Origin: Roseomonas aerilata DSM 19363
GTDB lineage: Bacteria > Pseudomonadota > Alphaproteobacteria > Acetobacterales > Acetobacteraceae
Assembly: GCF_000711725.1 (NCBI RefSeq)
Contig: NZ_JONP01000029.1
Location: 1 to 53,464 of the forward strand
Direction of reading: 5' to 3'
DNA: 53,464 bases
Under the pieces are notes generated by a model, which had not been told where the DNA came from, did not search any database, and worked only from the letters and a program-made list of their open reading frames with translations. The position numbers and the translations under genes were made by a program. Each line of letters starts with the position of its first letter. Position 1 is the stretch's first letter. Of the stretch, positions 33,186-41,829 are shown piece by piece.

Positions 33186-34037
33186 ATGACCACGACCGCA
33201 CCCTCGGCCCCGGCTGACCCCGAGGAGCACGAATTCCACTACAACCCGCAGCGCGCCTTTCCCGACTTCGCCACGCACCGGGCGCGAAGGGCACCCATGA
33301 ACGACGCCGCTCTCGGCAACTTGCGCCACACCGCCGACCTGGCCTACGGCGGGCACCCTCGCCGCCGCCTGGACATTTACCCCGCAGCCCGTCCGCGCGC
33401 GCCGATGCACGTGTTCTTCCACGGCGGATACTGGCGGGCAAACGACAAGAGTGGCTTCGCCTTCGTCGCCCAGGCCCTGGTGCAGCGCGGCTTCATGGCC
33501 GTGATCCCGAATTACGAGCTCTGCCCCGGGTCCACGCTGGACGGCACTGTCGACTCCGCCCTCGCCGCCATCGAGTGGGCTGTGCGAAATGGCGACGCCC
33601 ATGGTGGGGATCCCGCCTCCATCAGTCTCTCCGGCCATTCCGCCGGGGCGCATCTCTGTGCGGCAGCACTGGCGACGGACTGGACCGCGCGCGGCCTGGA
33701 TCCCTCCTTCCTCAGGGCCGCAACTATGATCAGCGGCGTGTATGACCCTGCTCCGGCCATGCTGACGACAGTCAACGAGGACTTGCGCCTCACGCCGGAG
33801 ATCGTGGCACGCCACGACTATGAACGGGCCGCGCCGAGGACACGTGCCCAGGTAAGCCTTTTCGTCGGCGGGAAGGAGCCGTGGCGCTGGATCGATCAAA
33901 CCTTCCGCTACTCGCACCATCTGCGCCGACACGGTGGCGACCCTGCAGTGCAGGTGATCCCCGGCCATGATCACTTCAGCATTCTTGACCAGTACGTCGC
34001 CGGCGGGAGCCCCGTCCTCAACGCCGTCTCGAGCTAG
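33186..34037 (+). CDS. Alpha/beta hydrolase, arylformamidase-like
   Basis: A 283-residue alpha/beta hydrolase of the group that includes animal-type kynurenine formamidase. HGGYW (79-83) is the oxyanion motif, the nucleophile Ser152 lies in LSGHSAGAHL, and the catalytic His is probably in GHDHFSI near the end. It has no signal peptide. The family hydrolyses N-formylkynurenine or similar aryl amides and esters; no kynurenine-pathway neighbours are present, so the substrate is open. A GAGGA precedes the ATG. It stands alone between a histidine kinase and the peptide-related island. Confidence 0.85.
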   Translation: MTTTAPSAPADPEEHEFHYNPQRAFPDFATHRARRAPMNDAALGNLRHTADLAYGGHPRRRLDIYPAARPRAPMHVFFHGGYWRANDKSGFAFVAQALVQRGFMAVIPNYELCPGSTLDGTVDSALAAIEWAVRNGDAHGGDPASISLSGHSAGAHLCAAALATDWTARGLDPSFLRAATMISGVYDPAPAMLTTVNEDLRLTPEIVARHDYERAAPRTRAQVSLFVGGKEPWRWIDQTFRYSHHLRRHGGDPAVQVIPGHDHFSILDQYVAGGSPVLNAVSS

Positions 34038-34291
34038 CTCTAGCTCCGAACTCGGGGCAGAGTAACAGTCGTCCAGTAGGACGCTGTTCACCCAGCACCT
34101 GCCTTGCGTGGACTGCAAACCATAAGGAATCCGGCTGTCTCGGACGGCCTGCCGCCAGCGGCTGCTGGAGATGGGACTACCCGCCCTGCGCCTTCCCGGC
34201 TCCACTTCCGGAGAGTACCATTGCGCTTTGAGGGCGAAATCGAACTGTTTTTTTCATTGGCTCGATGGCAGTCGGGCCAGGAGGTTTGATT

Positions 34292-35887
34292 GTGAACCAA
34301 CGGCGCGACCTTATTACCCTCGCTCTTAGCCTCGGAGCCTCCTGGGTGGGGCCGGGATTGCTGAGGGCGGCGAAAGCGCAGGGCAGTGCTGGGGTGTTGC
34401 GGATCGGCATGGCCGCGCCGAACACCACCCTCGACCCTCACCTGCTCAGCAACGCCCCAAACAACGCGGTGGCCACCCACATCTTCGACAGCCTCACGGT
34501 GAACGACCATGCCTCGCGCTCCGTCCCCGGCCTCGCGGAGTCCTGGACGCGTAAGGATGAAACCCAATGGGTCTTCCGCCTGCGCGACACCCGCTTCACC
34601 GACGGCACCCCCTTCACCGCCAACGACGCCATCGCCTCCATACGCCGCGCGACCGAGATCCCCAGCGCCGCCTCCTTCCGCACCTACACGCGCAGCATCA
34701 AGGCCATGTCCGCGCCCGACCCCCGCAGCCTAGTGGTCGAGACGCACGGGCCCGATCCCCTCCTGCTGAACGCGATCGGCCGCGTCCGCATCATCCAGGC
34801 CCGCCTTACCGACGCCCCCAGCGCCGAGTTCAACGCCGGCCGCGCCGCCATCGGCACCGGCCCCTACAAGCTGCGCGAATACATCCCCGGCAACCGCATC
34901 TCCCTCGACCGCAACGATGCCTGGTGGGGCGGCCCCACGCCATGGGAGCGCGTGGAGCTGCGCGTCGCGACCGACGACGCCGCCCGCCTCGCCGCCCTCC
35001 TCGCCGGCGACCTCGACATCATCGAGGCCGTTCCCTCCGGCAATGCCGAGCGCGTCCGCGTCGACCCCCGCCTGCACCTCATCAGCGGCGTCTCCTCGCG
35101 CTTCGTCTATATCGGCCTCGATCAGGTGAACGACGTCTCCCCCTTCGTCACCGGCCCCGACGGCAAGCCGCTCGACCGCAACCCCTTCAAGGACCACCGC
35201 GTCCGCCAGGCCCTCTCCATGGCCATCAGCCGCCAGGCGATCGTGGAGCGCGTGATGGAGGGCCAAGCCGTTGCTGCCACCCAGTTCCTGCCTCCGGGCG
35301 GCCCCGGCACCGACCAGAGCCTCGAACCCACCCCCTTCGACCCCAACCGCGCCAGGGTCCTGCTTGCCGAGGCCGGCTATCCCCGCGGCTTCCGCGTCAC
35401 CCTGCACGGCCCGAACGACCGCTACATCAACGACGCCAAGATCGTGCAGGCCGTGGCCGGAATGCTCACCCGCATCGGCATCGAGACGCGGGCCGAGGTG
35501 ATGCCGTGGTCCACCTATGCCGGGAAGAACAGTCAGCGCACCGAGCAGTCCCTCTTTCTCGGCGCCTGGGGCGTGAACACCGGGGAGACCAGCAACCCCA
35601 TGGCCGCCCTCGTCGCCACCGAGGACCGCCCCGCCGGCTTCGGCATCTCAAACGCCGGCCGCTACTCCAACCCCGAGGTGGACCGCCGCCTGAAGAGTGC
35701 CCTCCGCACCATGGACGACACCGCCCGCAACGCACTGCTGGCGGAGGCCAGCGGCATCGCCTTCCGCGACGTCGCCCTCATCCCCCTCCACCACGAGGTC
35801 TCCGTCTGGGCGGCGAAGAAGGGCCTCGGCTACGTCACCCGCGCCGACCAGTACACGCTCGCCACCGGCGTCACGAAGGAATCCTGA
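34292..35887 (+). CDS. ABC transporter substrate-binding protein, family 5
   Basis: A 531-residue SBP_bac_5 (peptide/nickel type) periplasmic binding protein. The GTG at 34292 is chosen because a full AGGAGG (34279-34284) stands seven bases before it; it gives a leader with NQRRDLITLALSLGASW and a cleavage near AKAQG. The mature part has LDPHLLSNAPNN, ESWTRKDETQWVFRLRD and the conserved FTANDAIASI. No permease or ATPase gene is in the window, so it must use a transporter encoded elsewhere. It is followed six bases later by a hydrolase and then a gamma-glutamyltransferase; these three share an unusual preference for C-ending codons. Likely ligand: a peptide or gamma-glutamyl compound. Confidence 0.92.
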   Translation: MNQRRDLITLALSLGASWVGPGLLRAAKAQGSAGVLRIGMAAPNTTLDPHLLSNAPNNAVATHIFDSLTVNDHASRSVPGLAESWTRKDETQWVFRLRDTRFTDGTPFTANDAIASIRRATEIPSAASFRTYTRSIKAMSAPDPRSLVVETHGPDPLLLNAIGRVRIIQARLTDAPSAEFNAGRAAIGTGPYKLREYIPGNRISLDRNDAWWGGPTPWERVELRVATDDAARLAALLAGDLDIIEAVPSGNAERVRVDPRLHLISGVSSRFVYIGLDQVNDVSPFVTGPDGKPLDRNPFKDHRVRQALSMAISRQAIVERVMEGQAVAATQFLPPGGPGTDQSLEPTPFDPNRARVLLAEAGYPRGFRVTLHGPNDRYINDAKIVQAVAGMLTRIGIETRAEVMPWSTYAGKNSQRTEQSLFLGAWGVNTGETSNPMAALVATEDRPAGFGISNAGRYSNPEVDRRLKSALRTMDDTARNALLAEASGIAFRDVALIPLHHEVSVWAAKKGLGYVTRADQYTLATGVTKES

Positions 35888-35892
35888 TCCCC

Positions 35893-36741
35893 GTGTCCAG
35901 CACCACCGAAGACACCCAGGCAAGGCTGCTGCGCGCCACCTACGACACCGGCAAGACCGCCATCTACTCCGCGAAGATCGACCCGCGCTTCCAATATTGC
36001 CTCTACGTTCCGCCGAGCATCGGCCCGAACACGGAACTCGTCGTCTGCGTCCACGGCACCTCGCGCACGAGCTTCCTCGACTTCCGCGACGGCTTCGCCG
36101 AGTTCGGCCGCTGGAACGACTGCGTCATCCTCTGCCCCATCTTCCCCATCGGCCCGCTCGGGGACGGCGCGCGCAGCGGCTACAAGTACATGCAGGAGGG
36201 CGACATCCGCTACGACCGCGTCCTCCTCGGCATGGTGGATGAAGTCGCGAGAAAGTACGGCCGCAACTGGGACAGGTTCGCCCTCTTCGGCTTCTCCGGC
36301 GGCGGCCACTTCACCCACCGCTTCGCCATCCTCCACCCGCGCAAGCTCTGGGCCGCCTCCATCGGTGCCTCCGGCAGCGTCACGCTCCTCGACACGAACC
36401 GCGACTGGTGGGTCGGCATCCGCAACCTCCAGGATGTCTTCGGCATCGAGTTCGACCGCGAGGCGCTGGCACAGATCCCCGTCCAGATGCTCGTCGGCGA
36501 CGCCGACCTCGAGACCTGGGAGATCACCCACAAGCCCGGCGGCACCTACTGGATGGAGGGCGCCAACGACGCCGGCCGCACCCGCCCCGAACGCCTCCGC
36601 GCCCTGCAGCAATCCTTCGAATCCGCCGGCGTGAAGGTCCGGTTCGACCTCGTCCCCGGCGTCGCCCATAGTCGCATGCTCGTCATCGACCGCGTGCAGG
36701 ACTTCCTCGCCGACCTCCTGAAGAAGAAGCGGAGCGCCTGA
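35893..36741 (+). CDS. Alpha/beta hydrolase (esterase/depolymerase-like)
   Basis: A 282-residue alpha/beta hydrolase. VVCVHGTSRTS (50-60) is the oxyanion region, the nucleophile is Ser135 in FGFSGGGHF, an Asp lies in VGDADLE and His in PGVAHSRM. It starts at GTG 35893, with AAGGA 12 bases upstream, six bases after the binding-protein stop. It has no leader and should be cytoplasmic. Within the operon with a binding protein and gamma-glutamyltransferase it may cleave an ester or amide of the imported compound. The third-position C bias is as in its neighbours. Confidence 0.82.
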   Translation: MSSTTEDTQARLLRATYDTGKTAIYSAKIDPRFQYCLYVPPSIGPNTELVVCVHGTSRTSFLDFRDGFAEFGRWNDCVILCPIFPIGPLGDGARSGYKYMQEGDIRYDRVLLGMVDEVARKYGRNWDRFALFGFSGGGHFTHRFAILHPRKLWAASIGASGSVTLLDTNRDWWVGIRNLQDVFGIEFDREALAQIPVQMLVGDADLETWEITHKPGGTYWMEGANDAGRTRPERLRALQQSFESAGVKVRFDLVPGVAHSRMLVIDRVQDFLADLLKKKRSA

Positions 36742-36743
36742 CA

Positions 36744-38351
36744 GTGCCTGGCATGATCGTCGCTCCCCAGCCGGAAGCCGTGGAAGCCGGCGCCCGGGTC
36801 CTCGAGCGCGGCGGCAACGCGGTGGACGCCGCCATCGCCTGCGGCCTCGTCCAAGGCGTGGTGGACCCGCAAATGGTCGGCATCGGCGGCTTCGGCTCCA
36901 TGCAGGTCTTCCTGCCGAGGCGCGGCGTGCACAAGGTCCTCGAATTCTTCTCCCGCGCCCCGCTCGCCGCCACGCCCGAGATGTGGGAATCTAAGCTCGT
37001 CGGCCAGTCCCGCGACGGCTTCGCCTTCCTGCTCGAAGGCGGCATCAGCGAGGCCGGCCACCTCGCCGTCTGCACCCCTGGCAACGTCGCCGGCTACGCG
37101 GAAGCGCTCCGCAACTGGGGCACGATGGAGTGGCGCGACGTCTTCGCCCCCGCCATCGCCCAGGCGCGAGCGGGTTGGATGGTCCGCCCCCATGTCCATT
37201 GGTTCTGGTCTCAGGACCAGTCCGCCAGCGGTCAGGTTAACACGATCGACAAGCTCCGCCTCACTGCCACCGGCCGCCGTGTCTATTTCCGCGAGGACGG
37301 CACCCTCAAGCGCCTCGGCGACACGATCCACAACCCCGACATGGCCCGCAGCCTCGAACGCCTCGCCGCTGGCGGCCCCGAACTCTTCTACACCGGCGAG
37401 ATGGCCGAGGAGATGGCCGCCGACTTCAAGGCGAATGGCGGCCTCATCACCATGGAGGACCTCCGCGCCTACCGCACCTCATTGGCGGACCCGATCTGGG
37501 GCGAGTACCGCGGTCACCGCATCGCCACCAACCCGCCGCCCAGCAGCGGCTTCGCCATGCTCCAGGTCCTGCACATCCTGGAGCACTTCGACATCGGCGC
37601 GCTCACCCACTCCGGCACCGAGCACATCCGCATCCTCACCGAGGCCATGAAGCGCATGACCATCGACAAGGACCGCAACATGTCGGACCCCGCCTTCGTC
37701 CCGGTGCCGACCGAACAACTTCTCTCCCGCGACTACACCGCAGGCGTAGCCGAAGGCATCCGCCGCGGAGGCCGCCTCCGCGTCACCCGCCTCGAACGCA
37801 AGACCGAGCGCGACACCACCCATGTCTCGGTGATGGATAGCGAGGGGAACTGCGTTACCATGACCCACACCCTCGGCAGCCCCTCCGGCGTCATCACCGA
37901 GGGGCTGGGCTTTATGTACAACGGCTCCATGAGCCGCTTCGACCCGCGCCCCGGCCGCGCCGGTTCCATCGCCCCCGGCAAGCGCCGCGCCTCCTCCTCC
38001 GCCCCCACCATCGTCTTCAAGGGCGACCAGCCGCGTATCGTCATCGGCGCGCCCGGCGGCAGCTACATCGCGCCCGCCGTCGCCCAGGGCATCTCCAACG
38101 TGCTGGACTTCGGCATGTCCATGTCCGACGCCGTCGCCGCCCCGCGCATCGTCGCCGTCTCGGACTCGATCGACGTCTCCAACCGTATCCGCCGCGACGT
38201 TACCGACGAACTCGCCGCCCGAGGCTACGACATCAAGCGCAGCTCGATGAGCTACCCCTTCGCCGCCCTTCACGGCATCCAGAACATCGACGGACGCCTT
38301 GAGGGCGGTGCCGACCCGCAGCGCGACGGCATGGCGCTGCGGGTGCCGTGA
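36744..38351 (+). CDS. Gamma-glutamyltransferase family protein (cytoplasmic)
   Basis: A 535-residue N-terminal-nucleophile hydrolase of the gamma-glutamyltransferase family. It begins directly with the large-subunit core (GMIVAPQPEAVEAGARVLE, GGNAVDAA) and has no signal peptide, unlike most GGT enzymes. The self-cleavage site and nucleophile are at Thr358 (ERDTTHVSVMD), and the substrate loop includes GSPSGVITEGLGF and PGGSYIAP. It starts at GTG 36744, two bases after the previous stop; an ATG at 36753 is possible. It may also be an acylase or a cyclic-peptide hydrolase of the same fold. It ends the C-rich three-gene block. Confidence 0.9.
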   Translation: MPGMIVAPQPEAVEAGARVLERGGNAVDAAIACGLVQGVVDPQMVGIGGFGSMQVFLPRRGVHKVLEFFSRAPLAATPEMWESKLVGQSRDGFAFLLEGGISEAGHLAVCTPGNVAGYAEALRNWGTMEWRDVFAPAIAQARAGWMVRPHVHWFWSQDQSASGQVNTIDKLRLTATGRRVYFREDGTLKRLGDTIHNPDMARSLERLAAGGPELFYTGEMAEEMAADFKANGGLITMEDLRAYRTSLADPIWGEYRGHRIATNPPPSSGFAMLQVLHILEHFDIGALTHSGTEHIRILTEAMKRMTIDKDRNMSDPAFVPVPTEQLLSRDYTAGVAEGIRRGGRLRVTRLERKTERDTTHVSVMDSEGNCVTMTHTLGSPSGVITEGLGFMYNGSMSRFDPRPGRAGSIAPGKRRASSSAPTIVFKGDQPRIVIGAPGGSYIAPAVAQGISNVLDFGMSMSDAVAAPRIVAVSDSIDVSNRIRRDVTDELAARGYDIKRSSMSYPFAALHGIQNIDGRLEGGADPQRDGMALRVP

Positions 38352-38608
38352 CCCAGCCTATTCCGTAGCAGCCATCGTAAAGGCCGCGCTGAGTGTGCGG
38401 TCTTTGGCTTCGTGAGTCGGCGAAGGAGGTGTTTCGGTCACCTCGTCCGCCGCTGGCTTGCCTTCTTGGTGCCCGTGCAGACCGCCTTCAAAGGAAGTGG
38501 CGTCGCCTTGAACTTCATTGTGGCGCCCGGTTTGACCAGCACACGCCGCCAGCCACGCCTGCCTCGCTCCTCCGCCTTTCGTGGTATCGAGGCAGTTCTA
38601 CAGCGACG
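38352..38608. other. Intergenic region without recognised gene
   Basis: Convergent gap between the gamma-glutamyltransferase and esterase genes. Open frames are present on the plus strand but show no family motif. Nothing else is seen. Confidence 0.4.
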
Positions 38609-39697
38609 TCAGGCCCACATCCCCTTGCTCACCAGCCAGTCCTGGATGAGCTCAGCGACGGTGTCGCTGTTGCGGTCCATCATGATCATGTGGCTGTTTC
38701 CACGAATGCCGCGCTCCGGAAGGTTCACCACGTCCACATTACCGCCCGCGGCGCGGATCGCTTCAGCGAAGCGCATCCCATTCGCGCGAATGGCGGGCCA
38801 GCGCGCATCGCCGTCGATGTAGTCGCCATAAAGGACAAGCATCGGGATGTTCTTGAGTGCGGCGACCTTTGAGATATCGCCTACCGCGGCCGGCTCCACG
38901 AGAACGAGGGCACGGACCTTGTCCGGCCGTTCCTGAGCCGCGCGCCAGCCGAAGAACCCTCCCTGGCTGTGGACCATCACCACGCTTGGGCCCACACGGT
39001 CGAGCAGGGCGCCGTAGGCCTCCAGCGTCAGCTCGTCCGTTGTGGTAAAACGTGGCACGTTCTGCCGCATGAAGTTGCGGTAGCTGTCCTTGTCTGCCGG
39101 GAACTGGTTGCCGGGCAGGACGGTGCCGCGCGCGAGGGAGCCGGGCCCATCGCCGATGCGGAAACGCTCATAAGGATTGTCCTGCGTCAGGAAGACCGGC
39201 TGTCCGCCGGTCGCTTCCGGGATCATCGTCCAGCCCGAGCGCCCGCGCTCGGTTGCATCCGAAACATAGACGGGCCAGCCGCGGCGCAGGAAGAAGTGTT
39301 GCCAGCCCTCCCGCCCGTCTGGCGTGGTCTCCCAGGTCACGCCGGTCAGGCCACCGCCATGCCACATCAGCAGGGGGAAGCGGCCGTGCTGGGGCGAAGG
39401 AATCATGTAGCCCGCATACATGCCGCCGATGAGGTAAGTACCGTTGGGATCGACCCGCGCGGGCTGACCACCCGGCGAGAAGAGCACTTCTCGCGTCGGC
39501 TGCCCGGCGATGACGAAGTCGCGCCCGCCGACATGGAAGGAGCCGAAGTCAGCGAGGGTAATCGGCGCACGCGCCGCGGGCGGGACCGGCGCGACAACCC
39601 CTGCCCTCCCTGGTGCGGTACCCTGGGCCCCCGAGGCTTTTGGCAGTGCCGCGGCCGCGACGGTCATTGCCGCCCCCTGCAGGAACGTTCTTCTCAT
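38609..39697 (-). CDS. Exported esterase (alpha/beta hydrolase)
   Basis: A 362-residue secreted hydrolase. The ATG at 39697 has GGAGG six bases upstream and gives a leader MRRTFLQGAAMTVAAAALPK with cleavage near SGAQG. The fold shows MWHGGGLTGVTWE as oxyanion loop, the nucleophile in VVMVHSQGGFFGW, an Asp in LYGDYIDGD and His in GIRGNSHM. The family is close to exported bacterial esterases of unknown substrate. It is on the minus strand, 92 bases downstream of the DadA-like gene (stop at 39790), so it may be in its transcript. An ester or lactone releasing function outside the cytoplasm fits. Confidence 0.87.
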   Translation of the reverse strand: MRRTFLQGAAMTVAAAALPKASGAQGTAPGRAGVVAPVPPAARAPITLADFGSFHVGGRDFVIAGQPTREVLFSPGGQPARVDPNGTYLIGGMYAGYMIPSPQHGRFPLLMWHGGGLTGVTWETTPDGREGWQHFFLRRGWPVYVSDATERGRSGWTMIPEATGGQPVFLTQDNPYERFRIGDGPGSLARGTVLPGNQFPADKDSYRNFMRQNVPRFTTTDELTLEAYGALLDRVGPSVVMVHSQGGFFGWRAAQERPDKVRALVLVEPAAVGDISKVAALKNIPMLVLYGDYIDGDARWPAIRANGMRFAEAIRAAGGNVDVVNLPERGIRGNSHMIMMDRNSDTVAELIQDWLVSKGMWA

Positions 39698-39789
39698 CGT
39701 CCGCCTCCCTTCCCACGTAGCGTACATCAATCTGCACGCCGCCTGAGGCCATGACGAGGCACCGCGAGGGCCGCGGATCGGCAAATTGA

Positions 39790-41034
39790 TCAGTTAAACC
39801 GCTCGGCTCCGTAAGGCGCCGGGTCGATGAAGGGTCTCGTCCCCGTCATTATTTCTGCCAGCATGCGGCCTGTCGTGGGGCCCAGGGTCAGGCCCTGATG
39901 GGCATGGCCGAAGGCACCCCAGAGCTGGTGCTGGCCTGGAATGCGCCCGATCACGGGCAGCATGTCCGGCGTGCAGGGCCGCACTCCCATCCAGGGCCGA
40001 TCCTCGATCCTCTCCGCGAGAGGCAGGAGGGACCGCGCGATTGGCTCGGCCCGCTCGAGCTGAAGCGGGGTTTCTGGCGCACCGGCGCGGGCGAACTCGG
40101 CCCCGGTCGTCAGTCGGATGCCGGCCCGCATCGGAACGAGGCAGAAGCCGCTGACCTCATCGATGAAGGGGTGGTTCAGGACTGCGTTGCCCCTCATGCC
40201 GTAGTGCCGGTGGTAGCCTCTCTTGCCGAAAAGAGGGGGAGAATAGCCGAAGCGTCGCGTCACCGTTCCGGCCATTGCACCGAGCGCCACGACGGCGTGG
40301 GCAGCGTGGGCCGGTCCCTCCGCCGTCTGGACACGCCAGCCGGCGCCGGCCCGCTCCAGCGTCGTGGCATCACCGAGGAAGAATCGGCCGCCCTTCGCCG
40401 CCAGCAGGTGCGCATACGAGGTGGTCAGCGCGTGGGGATCGCTGACCGAGTAGGGATCCGTCCAGTGCAGCGCGCCAACGCGCCGAACCATCAGGTGCGG
40501 CTCAGCCTCTGCCAGGGCGTCACCGTCCAGCATGCGGTAGCCCACGCCATGGTCGCGATGCGCCATGTCAGCTTCTAGCCGGGCAGCGTCCATCTGCGCC
40601 TCGTTGCTGAACAGGCGCATCCAGCCGATCGGCCGCAGAAGCTCTGCTGAGCCGGCCGCGGACGCGAGCGCCATGTGCTCGTCCAAACAGGTGACGATCA
40701 GGCGGGCATAGGCCCGGGACACAGCTTCGTAGCGCCGCGGCGCCGAATGCCACCAGTAGCGCAGGAGGGGCGAAGCCAAACCAGGCAGGGCCGAAGGATG
40801 GTACACGGCATCCACGCTGCGGTTGCGGGCAATCCGCGTGAGCTCCGCAATGCGCCGCGGAAAGGGATGGGGATGCACCGCCTCCCGTTGGATCAGGCCG
40901 GCATTGCCGAAGGAGGCCCCCTCCCCCGGCGGCCGCCGGTCGATCAGCGCCACATCCCATCCGCGCTGCCGCAGGTGCAACGCGGTCGATACGCCGACCA
41001 TCCCCGCCCCCAGCACAATCGCCGATCGCGTCAT
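39790..41034 (-). CDS. DadA-like FAD-dependent D-amino acid dehydrogenase
   Basis: A 414-residue FAD oxidoreductase of the DAO/DadA family. The FAD loop is at 6-11 (IVLGAGMVGVSTALHL), with IDRRPPGEGASFGNAGLI typical of DadA. The C-terminal GAFGHAHQGLTLGPTTGRMLAE closes the FAD domain. The ATG at 41034 has GGAGGGG seven bases upstream, preferred over 41049. The reaction would be D-amino acid to 2-oxo acid, with electrons to quinone. Neighbours support it: a D-aminoacylase and a metallopeptidase on the divergent side, and a cupin regulator just upstream. Substrate specificity cannot be read. Confidence 0.87.
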   Translation of the reverse strand: MTRSAIVLGAGMVGVSTALHLRQRGWDVALIDRRPPGEGASFGNAGLIQREAVHPHPFPRRIAELTRIARNRSVDAVYHPSALPGLASPLLRYWWHSAPRRYEAVSRAYARLIVTCLDEHMALASAAGSAELLRPIGWMRLFSNEAQMDAARLEADMAHRDHGVGYRMLDGDALAEAEPHLMVRRVGALHWTDPYSVSDPHALTTSYAHLLAAKGGRFFLGDATTLERAGAGWRVQTAEGPAHAAHAVVALGAMAGTVTRRFGYSPPLFGKRGYHRHYGMRGNAVLNHPFIDEVSGFCLVPMRAGIRLTTGAEFARAGAPETPLQLERAEPIARSLLPLAERIEDRPWMGVRPCTPDMLPVIGRIPGQHQLWGAFGHAHQGLTLGPTTGRMLAEIMTGTRPFIDPAPYGAERFN

Positions 41035-41074
41035 GCCTTGCCCCTCCATCCGCGCCGCGCACGCATCGACGTGC

Positions 41075-41725
41075 CTATGGTTCCGATGCGCTACGGCGTC
41101 CGCTCAGCAACGCGATCAGCGCCGCGTCCAGGTCCGGATCAATGCCCGAGCAGACGACGACGGCACGGGCGGGGCCGTCCCCCGCGTTGAGGTAAGCGTG
41201 ACCCATACTGCTATCCAGGTAGATGCCGTCGCCGGGATCCAGCAGGTCCGGCGCGTAGAATTCCGTGTGCACCGCGACGCGTCCCTCGAGGACGTAGCAG
41301 TATTCCTCGCCCGCGTGCCGAATCAGGGGCCCGAATTCGGCGAGAGAGCGGGCGTGCATCTCGGCGACGATCGGGATCATGCGTTTCCGCGCGATATCCG
41401 CGAATTGGTACAGATAGTCGTAGCAGTCCGTCTGAACCCGCTGGCCCTGCCGGGCGCGACTGACGCCACGGCGCGCGGTAACGGGTTGCCGCGGCGCGCC
41501 TGGCGTTTCAAAGAGTTTGGCCACGTTCACCCGCAGCCCTTCGCTAAGCGCAAGGAGCTTGTCGTAGGTCAGCGACATCTGGCCATTCTCGACCTTCGAC
41601 AGCGTCGAGACGGCAAGGCCCGAGCGGGCACTGACCTCCTTCAAGGTCAGGCCCTGTGACTGCCTGGCGGCACGCACGGACTCTCCCAGTGAGGGGCGGC
41701 CAGCGGTGTTGTCGAGAACCTCCAT
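41075..41725 (-). CDS. XRE-family regulator with cupin sensor domain
   Basis: A 216-residue repressor-type protein. The helix-turn-helix is at about residues 12-70 (SVRAARQSQGLTLKEVSARSG, then STLSKVENGQMSLTYDKLLALS). A C-terminal cupin at about 120-205 has HAGEEYCYVLEGRVAVHTEF and GDGIYLDSSMGHAYLNAGD. Such proteins bind small amino-acid or polyamine-like ligands through the cupin. It is 40 bases upstream of the DadA-like gene on the same strand and divergent from mlrC, so it probably controls both transcripts through sites in 41726-41777, one of which touches its own start codon (autoregulation). Confidence 0.92.
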   Translation of the reverse strand: MEVLDNTAGRPSLGESVRAARQSQGLTLKEVSARSGLAVSTLSKVENGQMSLTYDKLLALSEGLRVNVAKLFETPGAPRQPVTARRGVSRARQGQRVQTDCYDYLYQFADIARKRMIPIVAEMHARSLAEFGPLIRHAGEEYCYVLEGRVAVHTEFYAPDLLDPGDGIYLDSSMGHAYLNAGDGPARAVVVCSGIDPDLDAALIALLSGRRSASEP

Positions 41726-41777
41726 TATGTTGACATACCTGCTCGTCGACTTTCACTATCGGTCAAATTTTGACGTA
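41726..41777. promoter_or_regulatory. Two-site operator and promoter between XRE regulator and mlrC
   Basis: TATGTTGACATA (41726-41737) and GTCAAATTTTGAC (41762-41774) are two palindromes. Both carry TTGACRTA (41730-41737 and 41770-41777), exactly 40 bases apart, about four DNA turns. TTGACA (41730-41735) with CACTAT (41754-41759, 18-base spacer) could be the mlrC promoter, so a repressor on the first site would block the -35 box. Confidence 0.5.
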
Positions 41778-41829
41778 TCGTAGGTGTTCGTCAACGCGGA
41801 TGCCAGTCGGAAAGACGGAGGTCGGGTTC

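Noticed and set aside
34567-35892. A long plus-strand frame overlapping the first family-5 binding protein
   Set aside because: It is the +1 shadow of the C-rich binding-protein gene and contains low-complexity Arg/Pro/His translation; only the part from 35893 on is a real gene.
34730-38273. Several antisense frames of 220-280 codons
   Set aside because: They arise from extreme C-ending codon bias on the plus strand and are low-complexity Ala/Gly/Val translations without motifs.
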